The notes: generated from the sequence alone by a model not told the origin. A DNA stretch of 51,876 bases from JBGTLU01 sp041743935 (GCA_041743935.1 JBGTLU010000022.1:1-51876); one strand, 5' to 3'. Shown: positions 1 through 9,620, counted from the stretch's first letter. Translations and numbers: made by a program.

Positions 1-1
1 A

Positions 2-148
2 GAAATTCAAAGACTAAATTCCCGAATGAAAATAACAAAATGGCTAAAAGGCAATGGCTATTTGTGGGGTAATATGGACTTGGTAAGAGAAATAACATTT
101 ACAAATGCAGAGAAAATTAATTTAGGTAAAATGACTGCCAAACTCTGA
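2..148 (+). CDS. C-terminal fragment of an unknown protein
   Basis: The frame is open from the window edge and encodes the last 48 residues of a protein, ending in TGA at 146-148. The tail reads ...GYLWGNMDLVREITF... and I recognise no family. The attC-like repeat begins 9 bp after the stop codon, which is the arrangement of a gene in an integron-type cassette (gene, then recombination site). The true start lies outside the window, so function and length cannot be judged. That it is a real gene end is inferred from the open frame and its position; it could be a chance frame. Confidence 0.45.
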   Translation, partial: EIQRLNSRMKITKWLKGNGYLWGNMDLVREITFTNAEKINLGKMTAKL

Positions 149-157
149 TAAAAAGAA

Positions 158-299
158 GCCCGAACCGCTAACAGGCGTTTGGCAAAAAAGCGGGTTCAGT
201 GGTTAAATGAAGTTTTGTTCTTCGTATCAAGTTCGTTGGTGGCAGACAGTTTTGTCCTCCGAAATCCCGCACGAACGCCAAGCGCCAAACCGTTAGGCG
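158..299 (+). repeat. attC-like imperfect palindrome
   Basis: The left arm at 165-183 carries CCGCTAAC then GTTTGGC; the right arm at 282-299 carries GCGCCAAAC then CGTTAGGCG. The reverse complement of the right arm matches the left apart from small insertions, and an inner match (GCGGG near 190, CCCGC near 266) extends the fold. The right box GTTAGGC at 292-298 fits the integron R' core GTTRRRY exactly; the left box CGCTAAC fits RYYYAAC at only 5 of 7 positions. Orientation (RYYYAAC-like side first, directly after a stop codon) is right for + strand cassettes. The identification as attC is inference; it could be another Bacteroidota palindromic repeat. Confidence 0.55.
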
Positions 300-341
300 T
301 AATGCTACCAACGACACTACAAAACATCAACAGACGATTAA

Positions 342-926
342 ATGACAGAAAAAATAGTTGATTATATTGAACAGTTTGTAAAACTAACTGACGAAGAAAA
401 ACAGCAGGTTGTTTCTTGCTTTAAAGAAGTAAAAATAAAAAAGCGACAATTCATTGTTCAACCAAACTTTACAACAAAACATAGAAACTATGTTTATAAA
501 GGTGCTTTTAGAGCTTATGTTGTAGCAGACGAAGGACAAGAGCACACTATTAACTTTGCCATAGATGATTGGTGGATTACGGATTATAACAGTTATATTT
601 TTCAACAACCAGCGACCATGTTTGTAGTTGCACTTGAAGACAGCATCATTTTGCAAATTGACTATGAAGCAGAACAAGAACTTAAAAGACAAAATCAAAA
701 GTTTGAAACCTTTTTTAGGATAATTGCAGAACGTGGGCTTGCTTTTCAGCAACGTAGGATTATCTCAAATCTTATTCATACAGCAGAAGAACGTTACGAA
801 AATTATGTAGTAAAATTTCCTCAAATAGTTCAAAGAGTTCCTCAATATGCTTTGGCTTCCTTTTTAGGAATGACCACAGAGTTTTTGTCAAGAATACGCA
901 ATAAAAGAGTTGCCAAAAAAAGTTGA
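342..926 (+). CDS. Crp/Fnr family transcriptional regulator
   Basis: 194 residues, the usual size for short Bacteroidota Crp/Fnr regulators. The N-terminal two thirds are a cyclic-nucleotide-binding-like beta barrel (PNFTTKHRNYVYKGAFRAY, residues about 41-60). The C-terminus is a helix-turn-helix with YALASFLGMTTEFLSRIR (about 169-186), typical of this group, in which the effector is often unknown. The start is the ATG 43 bp beyond the attC-like repeat; no Shine-Dalgarno is seen, as usual in the phylum. It lies first in a co-directional set with an AhpD-like gene and an SDR gene, so it probably regulates them from the 104-bp gap downstream (inference). Confidence 0.88.
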   Translation: MTEKIVDYIEQFVKLTDEEKQQVVSCFKEVKIKKRQFIVQPNFTTKHRNYVYKGAFRAYVVADEGQEHTINFAIDDWWITDYNSYIFQQPATMFVVALEDSIILQIDYEAEQELKRQNQKFETFFRIIAERGLAFQQRRIISNLIHTAEERYENYVVKFPQIVQRVPQYALASFLGMTTEFLSRIRNKRVAKKS

Positions 927-1030
927 ACTACATCAACCGAATTTCCTAAACTACTTCATTTTTAATCGTTGTAAGTCGCCACATCTTTGCATCGTCAATA
1001 ATGACAAACAACAATTTTAAATAAAGTAAA

Positions 1031-1579
1031 ATGGCAACATCAGAAAAAAGAACTTTTACTGTTCCAACAAGAGCAGAAGTATCAGCTAACAATCAAGGTA
1101 TTTTTGATAACCTACAAAAAGGCTTAGGCTTTGTGCCAAATTTGTATGCCTACTATGCAAAAAATGAAACTGCATTAGGCGACTATTTAACTCTCCAAAA
1201 TCGCAAAAGCACTTTGAAAGCGAAAGAAAGGGAAGTAATCAACTTAGTAACCAGTCAGATTAACGGATGTCGTTACTGCCAATCGGCACACACAGCGTTA
1301 GGCAAAATGAATGGTTTTACAGACGAGCAAATTATAGAAATACGCAAAGGTTCGGCACCTTTTGACAGCAGGTTAGACGCATTGGCAAAGTTCACAGCAT
1401 CGGCAGTTGAAAACCGTGGCAGAGCAACCGAAGAAAGCAAAGAAGCATTTTTTGCAGCAGGATATGACGAAGCCAATATGATTGATGTGGTAGTGGTTAT
1501 TGGCGACAAAATAATAAGCAACTACTTGCACAATTTGACGGGTTTTGAAATTGATTTTCCAGTAGCTCAACAACTTTAA
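1031..1579 (+). CDS. Carboxymuconolactone decarboxylase / AhpD-like protein
   Basis: 182 residues with the AhpD signature Glu-Xn-CxxCxxxH: GCRYCQSAH at residues 79-87 (Cys80, Cys83, His87), preceded by an acidic helix (KEREVINLV). Members act as thiol-based peroxidase reductants or as decarboxylases; the conserved CxxC favours a redox, peroxidase-related role. The start ATG is preceded by an A-rich leader. It sits between the Crp/Fnr gene and the SDR gene, 17 bp before the latter, so the two enzymes are probably co-transcribed. The substrate cannot be told from sequence. Confidence 0.87.
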   Translation: MATSEKRTFTVPTRAEVSANNQGIFDNLQKGLGFVPNLYAYYAKNETALGDYLTLQNRKSTLKAKEREVINLVTSQINGCRYCQSAHTALGKMNGFTDEQIIEIRKGSAPFDSRLDALAKFTASAVENRGRATEESKEAFFAAGYDEANMIDVVVVIGDKIISNYLHNLTGFEIDFPVAQQL

Positions 1580-1596
1580 TTTTAAAAAACATTTCA

Positions 1597-2427
1597 ATGA
1601 AAACTTGGTTCATCACAGGAATTTCAAGCGGTTTGGGTAAAGCACTAGCCCAAACCGTTATTGAAAAAGGCGATTTTGTAATTGGTACATTTCGCAATCA
1701 AACACAAACTGACACTTTTAATATCCAACACCAAGACAAAGCATTTGCCTTGACCTTAGATATTAGTAAGCACAACGAAATTGAAAGAGCAGTTAAACTC
1801 GTTACCGACAAATTTGGAAAAATTGATGTGCTTGTAAACAATGCAGGTTATGGACTTGCGGGTGCTATTGAAGAAACAAGCACAGAAGAAACAAAAGCAA
1901 TATTTGAAGCTAATTTCTTTGGGACTTTGAATTTAACACAAACTTTTTTGCCTATTTTCAGACAACAAAAAAGCGGATACATCATTCAAATTTCCTCCCA
2001 CGGTGGCTTTAAAGCCTTTGCAGGTTTTGGCATTTACAACGCAAGTAAGTTTGCATTGGAAGGTTTCAGCGAAGCATTGGCACAAGAAGTTGCACCGTTA
2101 GGAATTAAGGTAACAATTGTAGAACCAGGACCTTTCCGAACCAGCTTTGCAGGTAGCGGTTTCAAACTTACAGAGCACACTATTGCTGATTACAATACAA
2201 CAGCAGGAGTTTTCAGAGAAAAAATAAAAGGTGTGGACGGCAAACAAGAAGGTGACCCAAACAAGGCAGCCAAAGTCATTTACAACATCACCAAATTAGA
2301 CAAATCACCGTTGCGACTTCCATTAGGAAAAGTTGCTTTACTCTCATTGACGAGCAAATTAAAAAGTGTAAAAACTGACCTTGACAATTTTAAGGACATC
2401 GCAGAAAGTGTAGTATATAACGACTGA
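1597..2427 (+). CDS. Short-chain dehydrogenase/reductase
   Basis: 276-residue classical SDR. Cofactor motif TGISSGLG at residues 7-14, NNAG at 81-84, catalytic Ser134, Tyr147 and Lys151 (YNASK), and PGPFRT after the active site. The first basic residue after the glycine motif is Arg33 (TFRNQ), consistent with but not proof of NADP(H) preference. It likely acts on a small carbonyl or alcohol in the cytoplasm, functionally linked to the AhpD-like gene 17 bp upstream. A second attC-like half-site begins 8 bp after its stop, so it closes the mobile unit. Confidence 0.9.
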   Translation: MKTWFITGISSGLGKALAQTVIEKGDFVIGTFRNQTQTDTFNIQHQDKAFALTLDISKHNEIERAVKLVTDKFGKIDVLVNNAGYGLAGAIEETSTEETKAIFEANFFGTLNLTQTFLPIFRQQKSGYIIQISSHGGFKAFAGFGIYNASKFALEGFSEALAQEVAPLGIKVTIVEPGPFRTSFAGSGFKLTEHTIADYNTTAGVFREKIKGVDGKQEGDPNKAAKVIYNITKLDKSPLRLPLGKVALLSLTSKLKSVKTDLDNFKDIAESVVYND

Positions 2428-2434
2428 AAATAAA

Positions 2435-2449
2435 GCCCGAACCGCTAAC
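2435..2449 (+). repeat. Partial copy of attC-like repeat (left end only)
   Basis: GCCCGAACCGCTAAC here is identical to 158-172, and like that copy it starts just after a stop codon (2425-2427). Beyond it the sequence diverges: no GTTTGGC box, no GTTRRRY right box and no matching right arm are found before the convergent gene at 2504. It looks like a decayed or truncated recombination site at the end of the accessory block. The 15-bp identity is direct observation; the truncation is inference. Confidence 0.55.
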
Positions 2450-2503
2450 GTCCACACAGTACGACTTCGAGCAGACTATGACATAATTTCAAGTTCCAAT
2501 TCA

Positions 2504-5500
2504 TCAAAACACCGCCCTCAACTGCACCCCACCTGTATGTACCGTTGGCACATTAGGCGATTTTCGGGCATCGTAGGTAGCGTTTAATTGCAAACCACCC
2601 CGTAAACTACGTTGTAATTGCAAACCCCAGGTTAGGTTATTGCCGCGTTGCAAGCCTTCTAACATCTCATATGCTACTGGTGAGTTTGCTAATCCGTTGT
2701 ATTGATTATTAATGTAATTGAGCTTTGCAACAATGCTTCCTTTGCTCAATTGGCTGTACCTTAGTTCTGTTCCTAAACGGTTGTTTATGGATTTTTCGCC
2801 ACCAAAAGCAGGCTCGTTTTGCTGTTTTATGTAAGCATAATTAAAAGATAATCTAATGATATTATTAAACTGAAAGCCCAGCTCCGGACCAAACTCATAA
2901 AAGTTAATCGTGTAATTTCTACTGGTAAATAATTCTGAATTGAATTCTTTTCTGCCCGATTTTGCAGTAAAAATAAGATTGGCTTCTTTACTTATACCCC
3001 ATCTGGTTTTTAACGAGGTTTCGTTCCTTAATCGGGTATCAAATCCATTGCTGAGTAAAGATTTAGCCCGGTTACTTTGGTAAGATAAATCGGCTCCAAA
3101 AACCGGACTACTTCTGTTATAAAATAAGGTATTTCTTAAAAATGCATTCAGGGTTATCAACGAAGTATCGGAAACTTGTAGTTGAAAAGGATTAAAGACA
3201 GATACGCCTGAATTAGCTAGTATTTTACGATTAATGCGCAATGCCGTTTGGTTATTAAATCTGCTGAAAAACTTTTTAACCCCTTCTGCATTTCTCCAAG
3301 TTGCCGAAGGATTTAGGTTGATGGTTTGATTAAACGACACCGAATTGGTTCTCACAAATTCATTACTTGGTCTGGCAATTCTGATGAATCGTGCTTGATC
3401 CGGAAAAGCAGCAATCTCAAATTCATTTAGCTCTTTAATGCCATTACCGTTGTAATCAATCCAAGCAAAAACTCCTTGTCCGGGAGCTACTTCTAAATAA
3501 ATAAATTCTCGTTTTGGTTCTTGTCCTGTTCCCAATTCATAATACGATCCGCTTTGTAAAAATCCTTTGCCAATGTTCCAATCGTATTGTAATCTGCCTA
3601 TTAAATTATTTTCGTTGCGAGCATTTACCTCAAAATTTTTTAACTCCACGCTTCTGTAGTTAGCTCCAATTCTCAAAGAAGAAGTTTTGCTTCCGGTTAC
3701 AGCCAATTCAACGCCAGCATTATTAGCCACTGTTGCCGTTAAAAGTGCATTTAATTTAGGTTGATAATCCAATCTTCTTTCGGCAGTAATTCTAAAAAAC
3801 GTTTTAGCGGTATCGGCATTTTGCAGGAATAATTGCACTCTATCAAAAGCAAAACTTTGCAAATTCAACGAATCTGTACCACTATTTCTGTTGGTATTTC
3901 GCTCTTGCTCGGCTAAAGCACCAAGTGTTAGAATTCCAAAATTTTTAGCTGCTTCTAACTTTTGACGCAAGAAATTACTTTCTCTTATACCAGATTCTGC
4001 CGTTAATAAACTTCCGGCATAATTAATTTTTATGGTTTTAAGTTGGATCGCCGCTCCAAATGCATTTAAAAACCCTTTGTAATTTCCGGGTTGCTGAAAC
4101 GTGTTGAACTGGTAATTAAGTGTAGATTTTTCTTTTATTATCAACCCTAATGCTATACCGCCTAAATGTTCTGTTTGTGGACCCGAACCAGGGCTAAGAC
4201 TAAAATCTCGCTCAAATTCTACCGGACGGTAACGCTCAGGTGTTCTGAAATTTACGTTTTTAAACTCATAGTTAGCTCTGGTTATTAGGCTTAAATTTTC
4301 AGAAAGTTTAGCATTATTTTGAGCTAAAATTCGGTAGGCAGCCCCTTTGTTTTGGTTATTTCCAATAGAAGAAAATAGGTTAACATCGTTATCACTTAAG
4401 CCAATTTCGGTACTGATGAGCGTGTTTTTATTGGGCGAAAAATCTGCTCCGATGGTATACAATCGGCTACTTTTAGGAGTAATTAATAAAACAATTGGCG
4501 CATGGTCGCCTTGCGAGATTCCGTTTTGTGGGGCAATCCATCTAAAAACTCTACCGTTTGCATTGGAGCTGTTATCTATCCGATAATCTCCTTTGTTGGG
4601 GCCAAGAAAAGTAAAACCTAAACGGAATTTTGCACTATCCGGATTAGTAGAGTAAACGTACACATCAGCAAATCCAAGGGTATCTATTTTCTTGTATAAA
4701 ATTTCATTTTCATTAAATCCGATGGAATCTATATTGGGGAAAAATGCTTGATTAATTTCATTGCCTATGCTTTGTAAAAATAGTTTTTGGGTATCCGTTA
4801 AATCAATCTGTAGGGGTTGGTTTCGGCTATCTTGTTCGCTGTAGGCATTAAATTTAAACGCAAATTTAGTGGTACGATATTCGGTATTGAAGAAAAAAAG
4901 AGACCGAGCATAATTCCTATCCGAATATTCAAACTCTATACTAATCCTACTATTGGCGGTGATTAAACGTTTGCTAGTAAAGGTAATTTCGGCTGTGTTG
5001 TAATCTATAACATAATCGTTTTCTTCGCCCCTAGTTTGTGCAATTCCATCTATAAAAACTCGCTCGGTACCGGATAATACGATGATAAAAAACTCGCCAT
5101 TATCTCCAATTAAACGATAGGGGCCTTGGTTTCCTTCAATACCTTGAATGATATTACGGGTATATTTTCCTTTGGCAACTGCACCTGCAACAGAAGCTTT
5201 TAAGTTTGCTCCGTTATTGGTTACAAACTCAGTACTAAATTTACCGCCTTTTGTTTTTTTGAAAAAGTTCAGGAAATAACTATCGGGTCGTCGGAGCTCA
5301 AAATCGCCAACGGTAAGTATGTTTTTATCTTTCTTAAGCTCGATGAAAACTTTATCAAAATCTTGTATTTGCTGGGTATTACCCTCTGGCTGTATGGGGA
5401 TATTATCATCAGAGATAGCAGCCGTTATTTCAATATCATCACTTAATTTACCCGATAATTGCAACACTAAATTGGAGTTTACCGATAAGTCTTGTGTGTT

Positions 5501-5938
5501 GCCAATACCAATTCCGCGCGAAATGCTGCCACTACTGTTTAACCCACCGAACTGAAAAACTTCTGGTCGTTTTTCTTCTACTTTATAAATAAACGGGTTT
5601 TCTGCTCCTAGTGCTTTTTCTGAAATGATATCCGGATTTTTATTCCTGAATTCTTGATTTAATCGAATAGAAAGTACCCGATAACTAATTTTTACCGAGT
5701 CGGTAGTGGGTTTAATAACCCAAGTTAAAAGAGAACGGTTGTAATCTATTTTGTAATGGGCAGTTGACAAGATAATGCCATCTAATGTAGCTACTGAAAT
5801 CGTGTTGGGGCTTAAGCTTAATGTATCTAAAAAAATGCTATCAGATATGGGGAAAATACGTTCGCGCTCGTTTAAAGCTTGCGAAAAAGCAGGTACATAC
5901 ATCCACCAGAAAGCAAGAATTAATAAGATTTTATGCAC
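2504..5938 (-). CDS. Large secreted/outer-membrane beta-rich protein, function unknown
   Basis: 1144 residues with a signal peptide (LLILAFWWMYVPAFSQ). After about residue 120 it is almost entirely alternating beta-strand sequence with aromatic-belt patterns, ending in VQLRAVF, a phenylalanine-terminated end like many outer-membrane barrels. An EF-hand-like loop DYNGNGIKELNEFE lies near residues 825-840. A conserved-looking stretch ISDDNIPIQPEGNTQQIQDF is near residue 180. Translation probably begins at GTG (5936-5938), overlapping the end of the upstream kinase gene by 8 bases, which implies coupling. I do not recognise a named family; it is too short for SprA. A beta-barrel or surface protein is inferred. 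Confidence 0.75.
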   Translation of the reverse strand: MHKILLILAFWWMYVPAFSQALNERERIFPISDSIFLDTLSLSPNTISVATLDGIILSTAHYKIDYNRSLLTWVIKPTTDSVKISYRVLSIRLNQEFRNKNPDIISEKALGAENPFIYKVEEKRPEVFQFGGLNSSGSISRGIGIGNTQDLSVNSNLVLQLSGKLSDDIEITAAISDDNIPIQPEGNTQQIQDFDKVFIELKKDKNILTVGDFELRRPDSYFLNFFKKTKGGKFSTEFVTNNGANLKASVAGAVAKGKYTRNIIQGIEGNQGPYRLIGDNGEFFIIVLSGTERVFIDGIAQTRGEENDYVIDYNTAEITFTSKRLITANSRISIEFEYSDRNYARSLFFFNTEYRTTKFAFKFNAYSEQDSRNQPLQIDLTDTQKLFLQSIGNEINQAFFPNIDSIGFNENEILYKKIDTLGFADVYVYSTNPDSAKFRLGFTFLGPNKGDYRIDNSSNANGRVFRWIAPQNGISQGDHAPIVLLITPKSSRLYTIGADFSPNKNTLISTEIGLSDNDVNLFSSIGNNQNKGAAYRILAQNNAKLSENLSLITRANYEFKNVNFRTPERYRPVEFERDFSLSPGSGPQTEHLGGIALGLIIKEKSTLNYQFNTFQQPGNYKGFLNAFGAAIQLKTIKINYAGSLLTAESGIRESNFLRQKLEAAKNFGILTLGALAEQERNTNRNSGTDSLNLQSFAFDRVQLFLQNADTAKTFFRITAERRLDYQPKLNALLTATVANNAGVELAVTGSKTSSLRIGANYRSVELKNFEVNARNENNLIGRLQYDWNIGKGFLQSGSYYELGTGQEPKREFIYLEVAPGQGVFAWIDYNGNGIKELNEFEIAAFPDQARFIRIARPSNEFVRTNSVSFNQTINLNPSATWRNAEGVKKFFSRFNNQTALRINRKILANSGVSVFNPFQLQVSDTSLITLNAFLRNTLFYNRSSPVFGADLSYQSNRAKSLLSNGFDTRLRNETSLKTRWGISKEANLIFTAKSGRKEFNSELFTSRNYTINFYEFGPELGFQFNNIIRLSFNYAYIKQQNEPAFGGEKSINNRLGTELRYSQLSKGSIVAKLNYINNQYNGLANSPVAYEMLEGLQRGNNLTWGLQLQRSLRGGLQLNATYDARKSPNVPTVHTGGVQLRAVF

Positions 5939-8900
5939 TTTGGTATAACGGCAAACTTATGTGAAACGTTGTGCCCCTACCGATGATTGACTCAAATTTT
6001 ATACTACCACCGGCATTTTGAATGGCATTTTTAACAAAAGCCAATCCCAAACCCATACCGGAGCTTTTGGTAGTAAAGTTTGGCTGAAATATTTTATGTT
6101 GTATTTCTAACGGAATTCCGCTTCCGTTATCTCTTATGGTAATGAAAAGCGTTTGATTTTCTTTTTTTAGATGAATATTAATTTTTCCAGATACATTATC
6201 CGGTATAGCTTGCGATGCATTTTTTAATAAATTATTAAACGATCGTAACAGTTGGTCTTTATCAGCAAATACTATTAATTTGTCTTTTGTTGATGCATGT
6301 ATTGTAATTTCTACTAAGCCAGATTGTTTGAAAATGGTAGCCACTTGGTCTATTAAAGCTACTATATCTAAGGTTTCTTTCTGTGTTTCTGGCATTTGTG
6401 CAAAGTTCGAAAACTCGGTAGCAATGGCAGATAAACTATCTATTTGTTGAATAAAGGATTGCGTAAATTTCTCGAATTTTTGTTTAAAATTCGGGTCGTT
6501 ATCTTTCCAAGAACGTTCTAAATGTTGCACTCCTAATTTTAATGGGGTAAGCGGATTTTTTATTTCATGAGCTACTTGTCTTGCCATTTCGCGCCAAGCA
6601 GTTTCGCGCTCAGTTTCGGCCAGTTTTTGTGTACTTATTTCTAACTCATTTAACATGTTATTATACTCTTTAACCAAGGAGCCAATTTCGTCGTTTCTAT
6701 CTAGCGGAATGGGTTCATTTTTGCCAATTCTGGTAATTTTAAAATTTTGCTCTAATAATTTTAATGGATTGGTAATGGAATTAGCCAAAAAGAAGGCTAA
6801 AAAACCTATCAACACAAATAAGAAGGCGTATACATTTATGAGAGAATTAAAGAAAGAGGATATCTTATTATCGTACTCGGCCTGGTTGGCAAAATAAGGG
6901 AAATTAATAAACCCTAAAATAGTGTTGTTTGAGTCTCTGATTGGTAAATAAGCTGAGGTAAAATTTAACAATCCAATTCGTTCATTAGCAATATATTCAT
7001 TCTTACCCAGAACAAATATTTCGTAAGCTGCTTTTGGGTTTATTCTATTGCTTAGCAATCCCCTATCAAATAATTTTGGTTGAGTTGAATTGATGAGTTT
7101 ACCATTGGCATCGTAAAGATTTAAATCGGAACCATGTGTTTGAGAAAATGTCAAAAAATTAAATGCTAAATCTTCTCCTGTCATCAACTTATTATCAAAA
7201 ACCATTTCGGTATTAAAGGCAAATTCTAACAGATTTATTCTATCCAGAGTAAGTTTAGTTTGTTCTTCTTTGTATTGTATTTTGATGTTTTCTAACGTTA
7301 CCCAGCCTACCACAATAAGGGAAAAAACCACGGCAAGTGTAAACGAAAGCTGTATGCGAGTTTTAAATAAAATTCGGCTCGAAGAAAGCAGAAACTTCAG
7401 CCTAAAATATCGGAGATTATAACTGTTCTTTTCGATGAAACGCAGTGCAGAACGTAATCCGAAAATGATTACAGTAAAAAATAATGCTAAACTAAATATG
7501 TAAGAAAATATAGCAGCTTCAATGAAAAAACTGTTTTTTGGTTTACTCACAATGATGGTAGATTGTACAGAAGGCTGATACACCAAATGATTGTAGCCGT
7601 TGTGGGTAACAAATTGTTCGCCTTGCAGGTTGCTAAGGTTTATAAAATCTAAATTACGAATACCATAGGAATAATTTCCGTAGGTATTTACCAACAACCC
7701 ATTGTTATAAAAAGCATAGGAATACGCTTCATTTTCTTTATTTACCCTCACGTTTCCGTCGAGCAATAATTCGGGGAAAGCACTGTTTTTTTCTATGAAT
7801 TTTGAGCTTAAATCAAAAATGATGGCACCAATGGTTTTCCCTTCTAGTTTTATGGGAACCGAGCCAAAATAATGTTGCAACCCTGGTTGGTTTTCGGATT
7901 GAAAAAAGTAATCGCTTACGGGTTTTAGGAATAAAGCATCTGCTCCTCTTCTGGTTTGAGCTAAGTCGTATAAAAGGTTCTCGCTTTCATTTATATCTTC
8001 TTCAAAAAACTCATAAACACGGGTATCGTACTTAGAGAAATAACCCGAAAAATAAATTTTTTGTAATCTATCTATTAAAACTTCTCTGTTTAGTTGTTTG
8101 GTCTTAAAATAATTTAAAATCAATGCATCTGCCTGTATGCTTCTTTCTATATCGGTAAATAAAAATTCTGCTACTGGATCACTAGCAGATTCTAGCTTTT
8201 GAGCTAATAAATACCTTTCTGCTTGTTCTTTGTAATTTAAAAAGCGATTTAGTTTACTCGCAATGATGATAGAAAAAAGAAAGACAATTAATACCGTTTG
8301 CGGAAAATTTAAACGGGTTTTACCACGCACATGGTTTCTATCTAAAATGACTAAAAATACCGCAACTAATGCAAAGAAAACATAGAAATTGTCAAATACT
8401 ATTTTTAAGAAAACACATACTAAAAGCCCAATGGTAAGTATCCAGATTTTTTCAAAGTCTGAAAATCCTAACGAATTAAATAAGCGGAGCAGTGCTAAAC
8501 AAACTAAAAAATAGCCCCAAATGGCTACGGATAAAATGATAAACCCGATGAGACTATAACTATTTAGCGATACGATGTTGGTAAAATCAAATGATATGTT
8601 GGAGTTGATGACCAATCCTCGAAAAACATTGTGTACGTTTTCGCTAAGTACATATAAAACCGCAAAAAATACGATGGTAAGCAGGTATTTATAAATCGGT
8701 TTTGCCGATATAGAAGGAGCAATACTCAAATTACGAGCATAAAACATGGCAATCCAAAGTAATATCAAAACGTTTATAAATAAATCGCCTAGAGAAGGTA
8801 GCCAATAGCCCGAAGCAAAAACAGTAGGGCTAAAAAGTTTTAATGAATAAAAAGGTGGTGGTAATTGAAACTCTAGCATTAACCAGCGCAGCCAAAATGG

Positions 8901-9620
8901 GATTACAATTACAATAACAGCAGCAAATGCATAATTCTTCATTGCCCAAAGGTTTTTGGCAATGGTGTGTAATACAATAAAAAAAGAAATGAATATTAAA
9001 ATCCACAGAAAAATGAAATGATAACGAGGCGTATTGAGTAATTTAAATTCATCAATATCTAAAGAAAATAAGTATTCTCCGTTTATGGATAAGATTTCAA
9101 TTTCATCTGGAGCAGAAACTTCTGATAATTGAACAAACGTGGGAATATCAAAACGTTCATTAAATTGGTTTATCAAGAATTTATTTTCGAATGCATAATC
9201 ATTATGGATAGAAGTTAAAGATAAAATGGTTCGGCTTTGGAACTTATTTTTCTGAACCATGTACCATCCATTAGCTAAGAGCTGAAAAGAAGTACCCGGC
9301 TCAACCTCTGATAGATTTTGAATGATAACTTTATTATCACTCCAAAAAACGATGCTATCTTTTTCAAAAATCTGAAAAATAGACGTGCTAATTCGGTTAG
9401 TGTTAATTAGTTGAGCAATTTCTGGTATAGATTTTATGTTTGCAATTTTTTGCGCTAGCTCTAAATCATTTTTTTCAATGGTATGCAGCTGATTAGTAAG
9501 ACGATATGCGATTCTGTCTAGGGATGTTTTTTCATAGTCGGCATACCACAAAAGAGCAATAATTGCCGAAACGACAAGAAGTAGGACAAGGATAAATCTA
9601 TTCTTAGTATAAATCTGCAA
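5931..9620 (-). CDS. NtrY-like multi-pass sensor histidine kinase
   Basis: 1229 residues. TM helix near residues 10-27, a periplasmic sensor region to about 200, a run of about eight TM helices (roughly 200-480), a second periplasmic segment, further TMs near 710, 770 and 940, then HAMP (NSITNPLKLLEQ). The kinase core follows: phospho-acceptor His1018 in ARQVAHEIKNPLTPLKL, N-box NNLLKNASQAI near 1129, G1 DNGSG near 1164 and G2 GMGLGLAFV near 1188. The H-box flank (ETAWREMARQVAHEIKNPL) is typical of NtrY-type kinases. The only start that keeps TM1 is TTG at 9618-9620. No response regulator lies in the window, so its partner is unlinked or beyond it. It overlaps the beta-rich protein gene downstream. 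Confidence 0.9.
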   Translation of the reverse strand: MQIYTKNRFILVLLLVVSAIIALLWYADYEKTSLDRIAYRLTNQLHTIEKNDLELAQKIANIKSIPEIAQLINTNRISTSIFQIFEKDSIVFWSDNKVIIQNLSEVEPGTSFQLLANGWYMVQKNKFQSRTILSLTSIHNDYAFENKFLINQFNERFDIPTFVQLSEVSAPDEIEILSINGEYLFSLDIDEFKLLNTPRYHFIFLWILIFISFFIVLHTIAKNLWAMKNYAFAAVIVIVIPFWLRWLMLEFQLPPPFYSLKLFSPTVFASGYWLPSLGDLFINVLILLWIAMFYARNLSIAPSISAKPIYKYLLTIVFFAVLYVLSENVHNVFRGLVINSNISFDFTNIVSLNSYSLIGFIILSVAIWGYFLVCLALLRLFNSLGFSDFEKIWILTIGLLVCVFLKIVFDNFYVFFALVAVFLVILDRNHVRGKTRLNFPQTVLIVFLFSIIIASKLNRFLNYKEQAERYLLAQKLESASDPVAEFLFTDIERSIQADALILNYFKTKQLNREVLIDRLQKIYFSGYFSKYDTRVYEFFEEDINESENLLYDLAQTRRGADALFLKPVSDYFFQSENQPGLQHYFGSVPIKLEGKTIGAIIFDLSSKFIEKNSAFPELLLDGNVRVNKENEAYSYAFYNNGLLVNTYGNYSYGIRNLDFINLSNLQGEQFVTHNGYNHLVYQPSVQSTIIVSKPKNSFFIEAAIFSYIFSLALFFTVIIFGLRSALRFIEKNSYNLRYFRLKFLLSSSRILFKTRIQLSFTLAVVFSLIVVGWVTLENIKIQYKEEQTKLTLDRINLLEFAFNTEMVFDNKLMTGEDLAFNFLTFSQTHGSDLNLYDANGKLINSTQPKLFDRGLLSNRINPKAAYEIFVLGKNEYIANERIGLLNFTSAYLPIRDSNNTILGFINFPYFANQAEYDNKISSFFNSLINVYAFLFVLIGFLAFFLANSITNPLKLLEQNFKITRIGKNEPIPLDRNDEIGSLVKEYNNMLNELEISTQKLAETERETAWREMARQVAHEIKNPLTPLKLGVQHLERSWKDNDPNFKQKFEKFTQSFIQQIDSLSAIATEFSNFAQMPETQKETLDIVALIDQVATIFKQSGLVEITIHASTKDKLIVFADKDQLLRSFNNLLKNASQAIPDNVSGKINIHLKKENQTLFITIRDNGSGIPLEIQHKIFQPNFTTKSSGMGLGLAFVKNAIQNAGGSIKFESIIGRGTTFHISLPLYQSA

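Noticed and set aside
179..361. 60-codon frame over the attC-like site
   Set aside because: It lies inside the palindrome, overlaps the Crp/Fnr start, and has no recognisable sequence.
384..752. 122-codon frame antisense to the Crp/Fnr gene
   Set aside because: Low-complexity Phe/Lys-rich product from an A/T-rich antisense strand; the sense frame is a recognised family.
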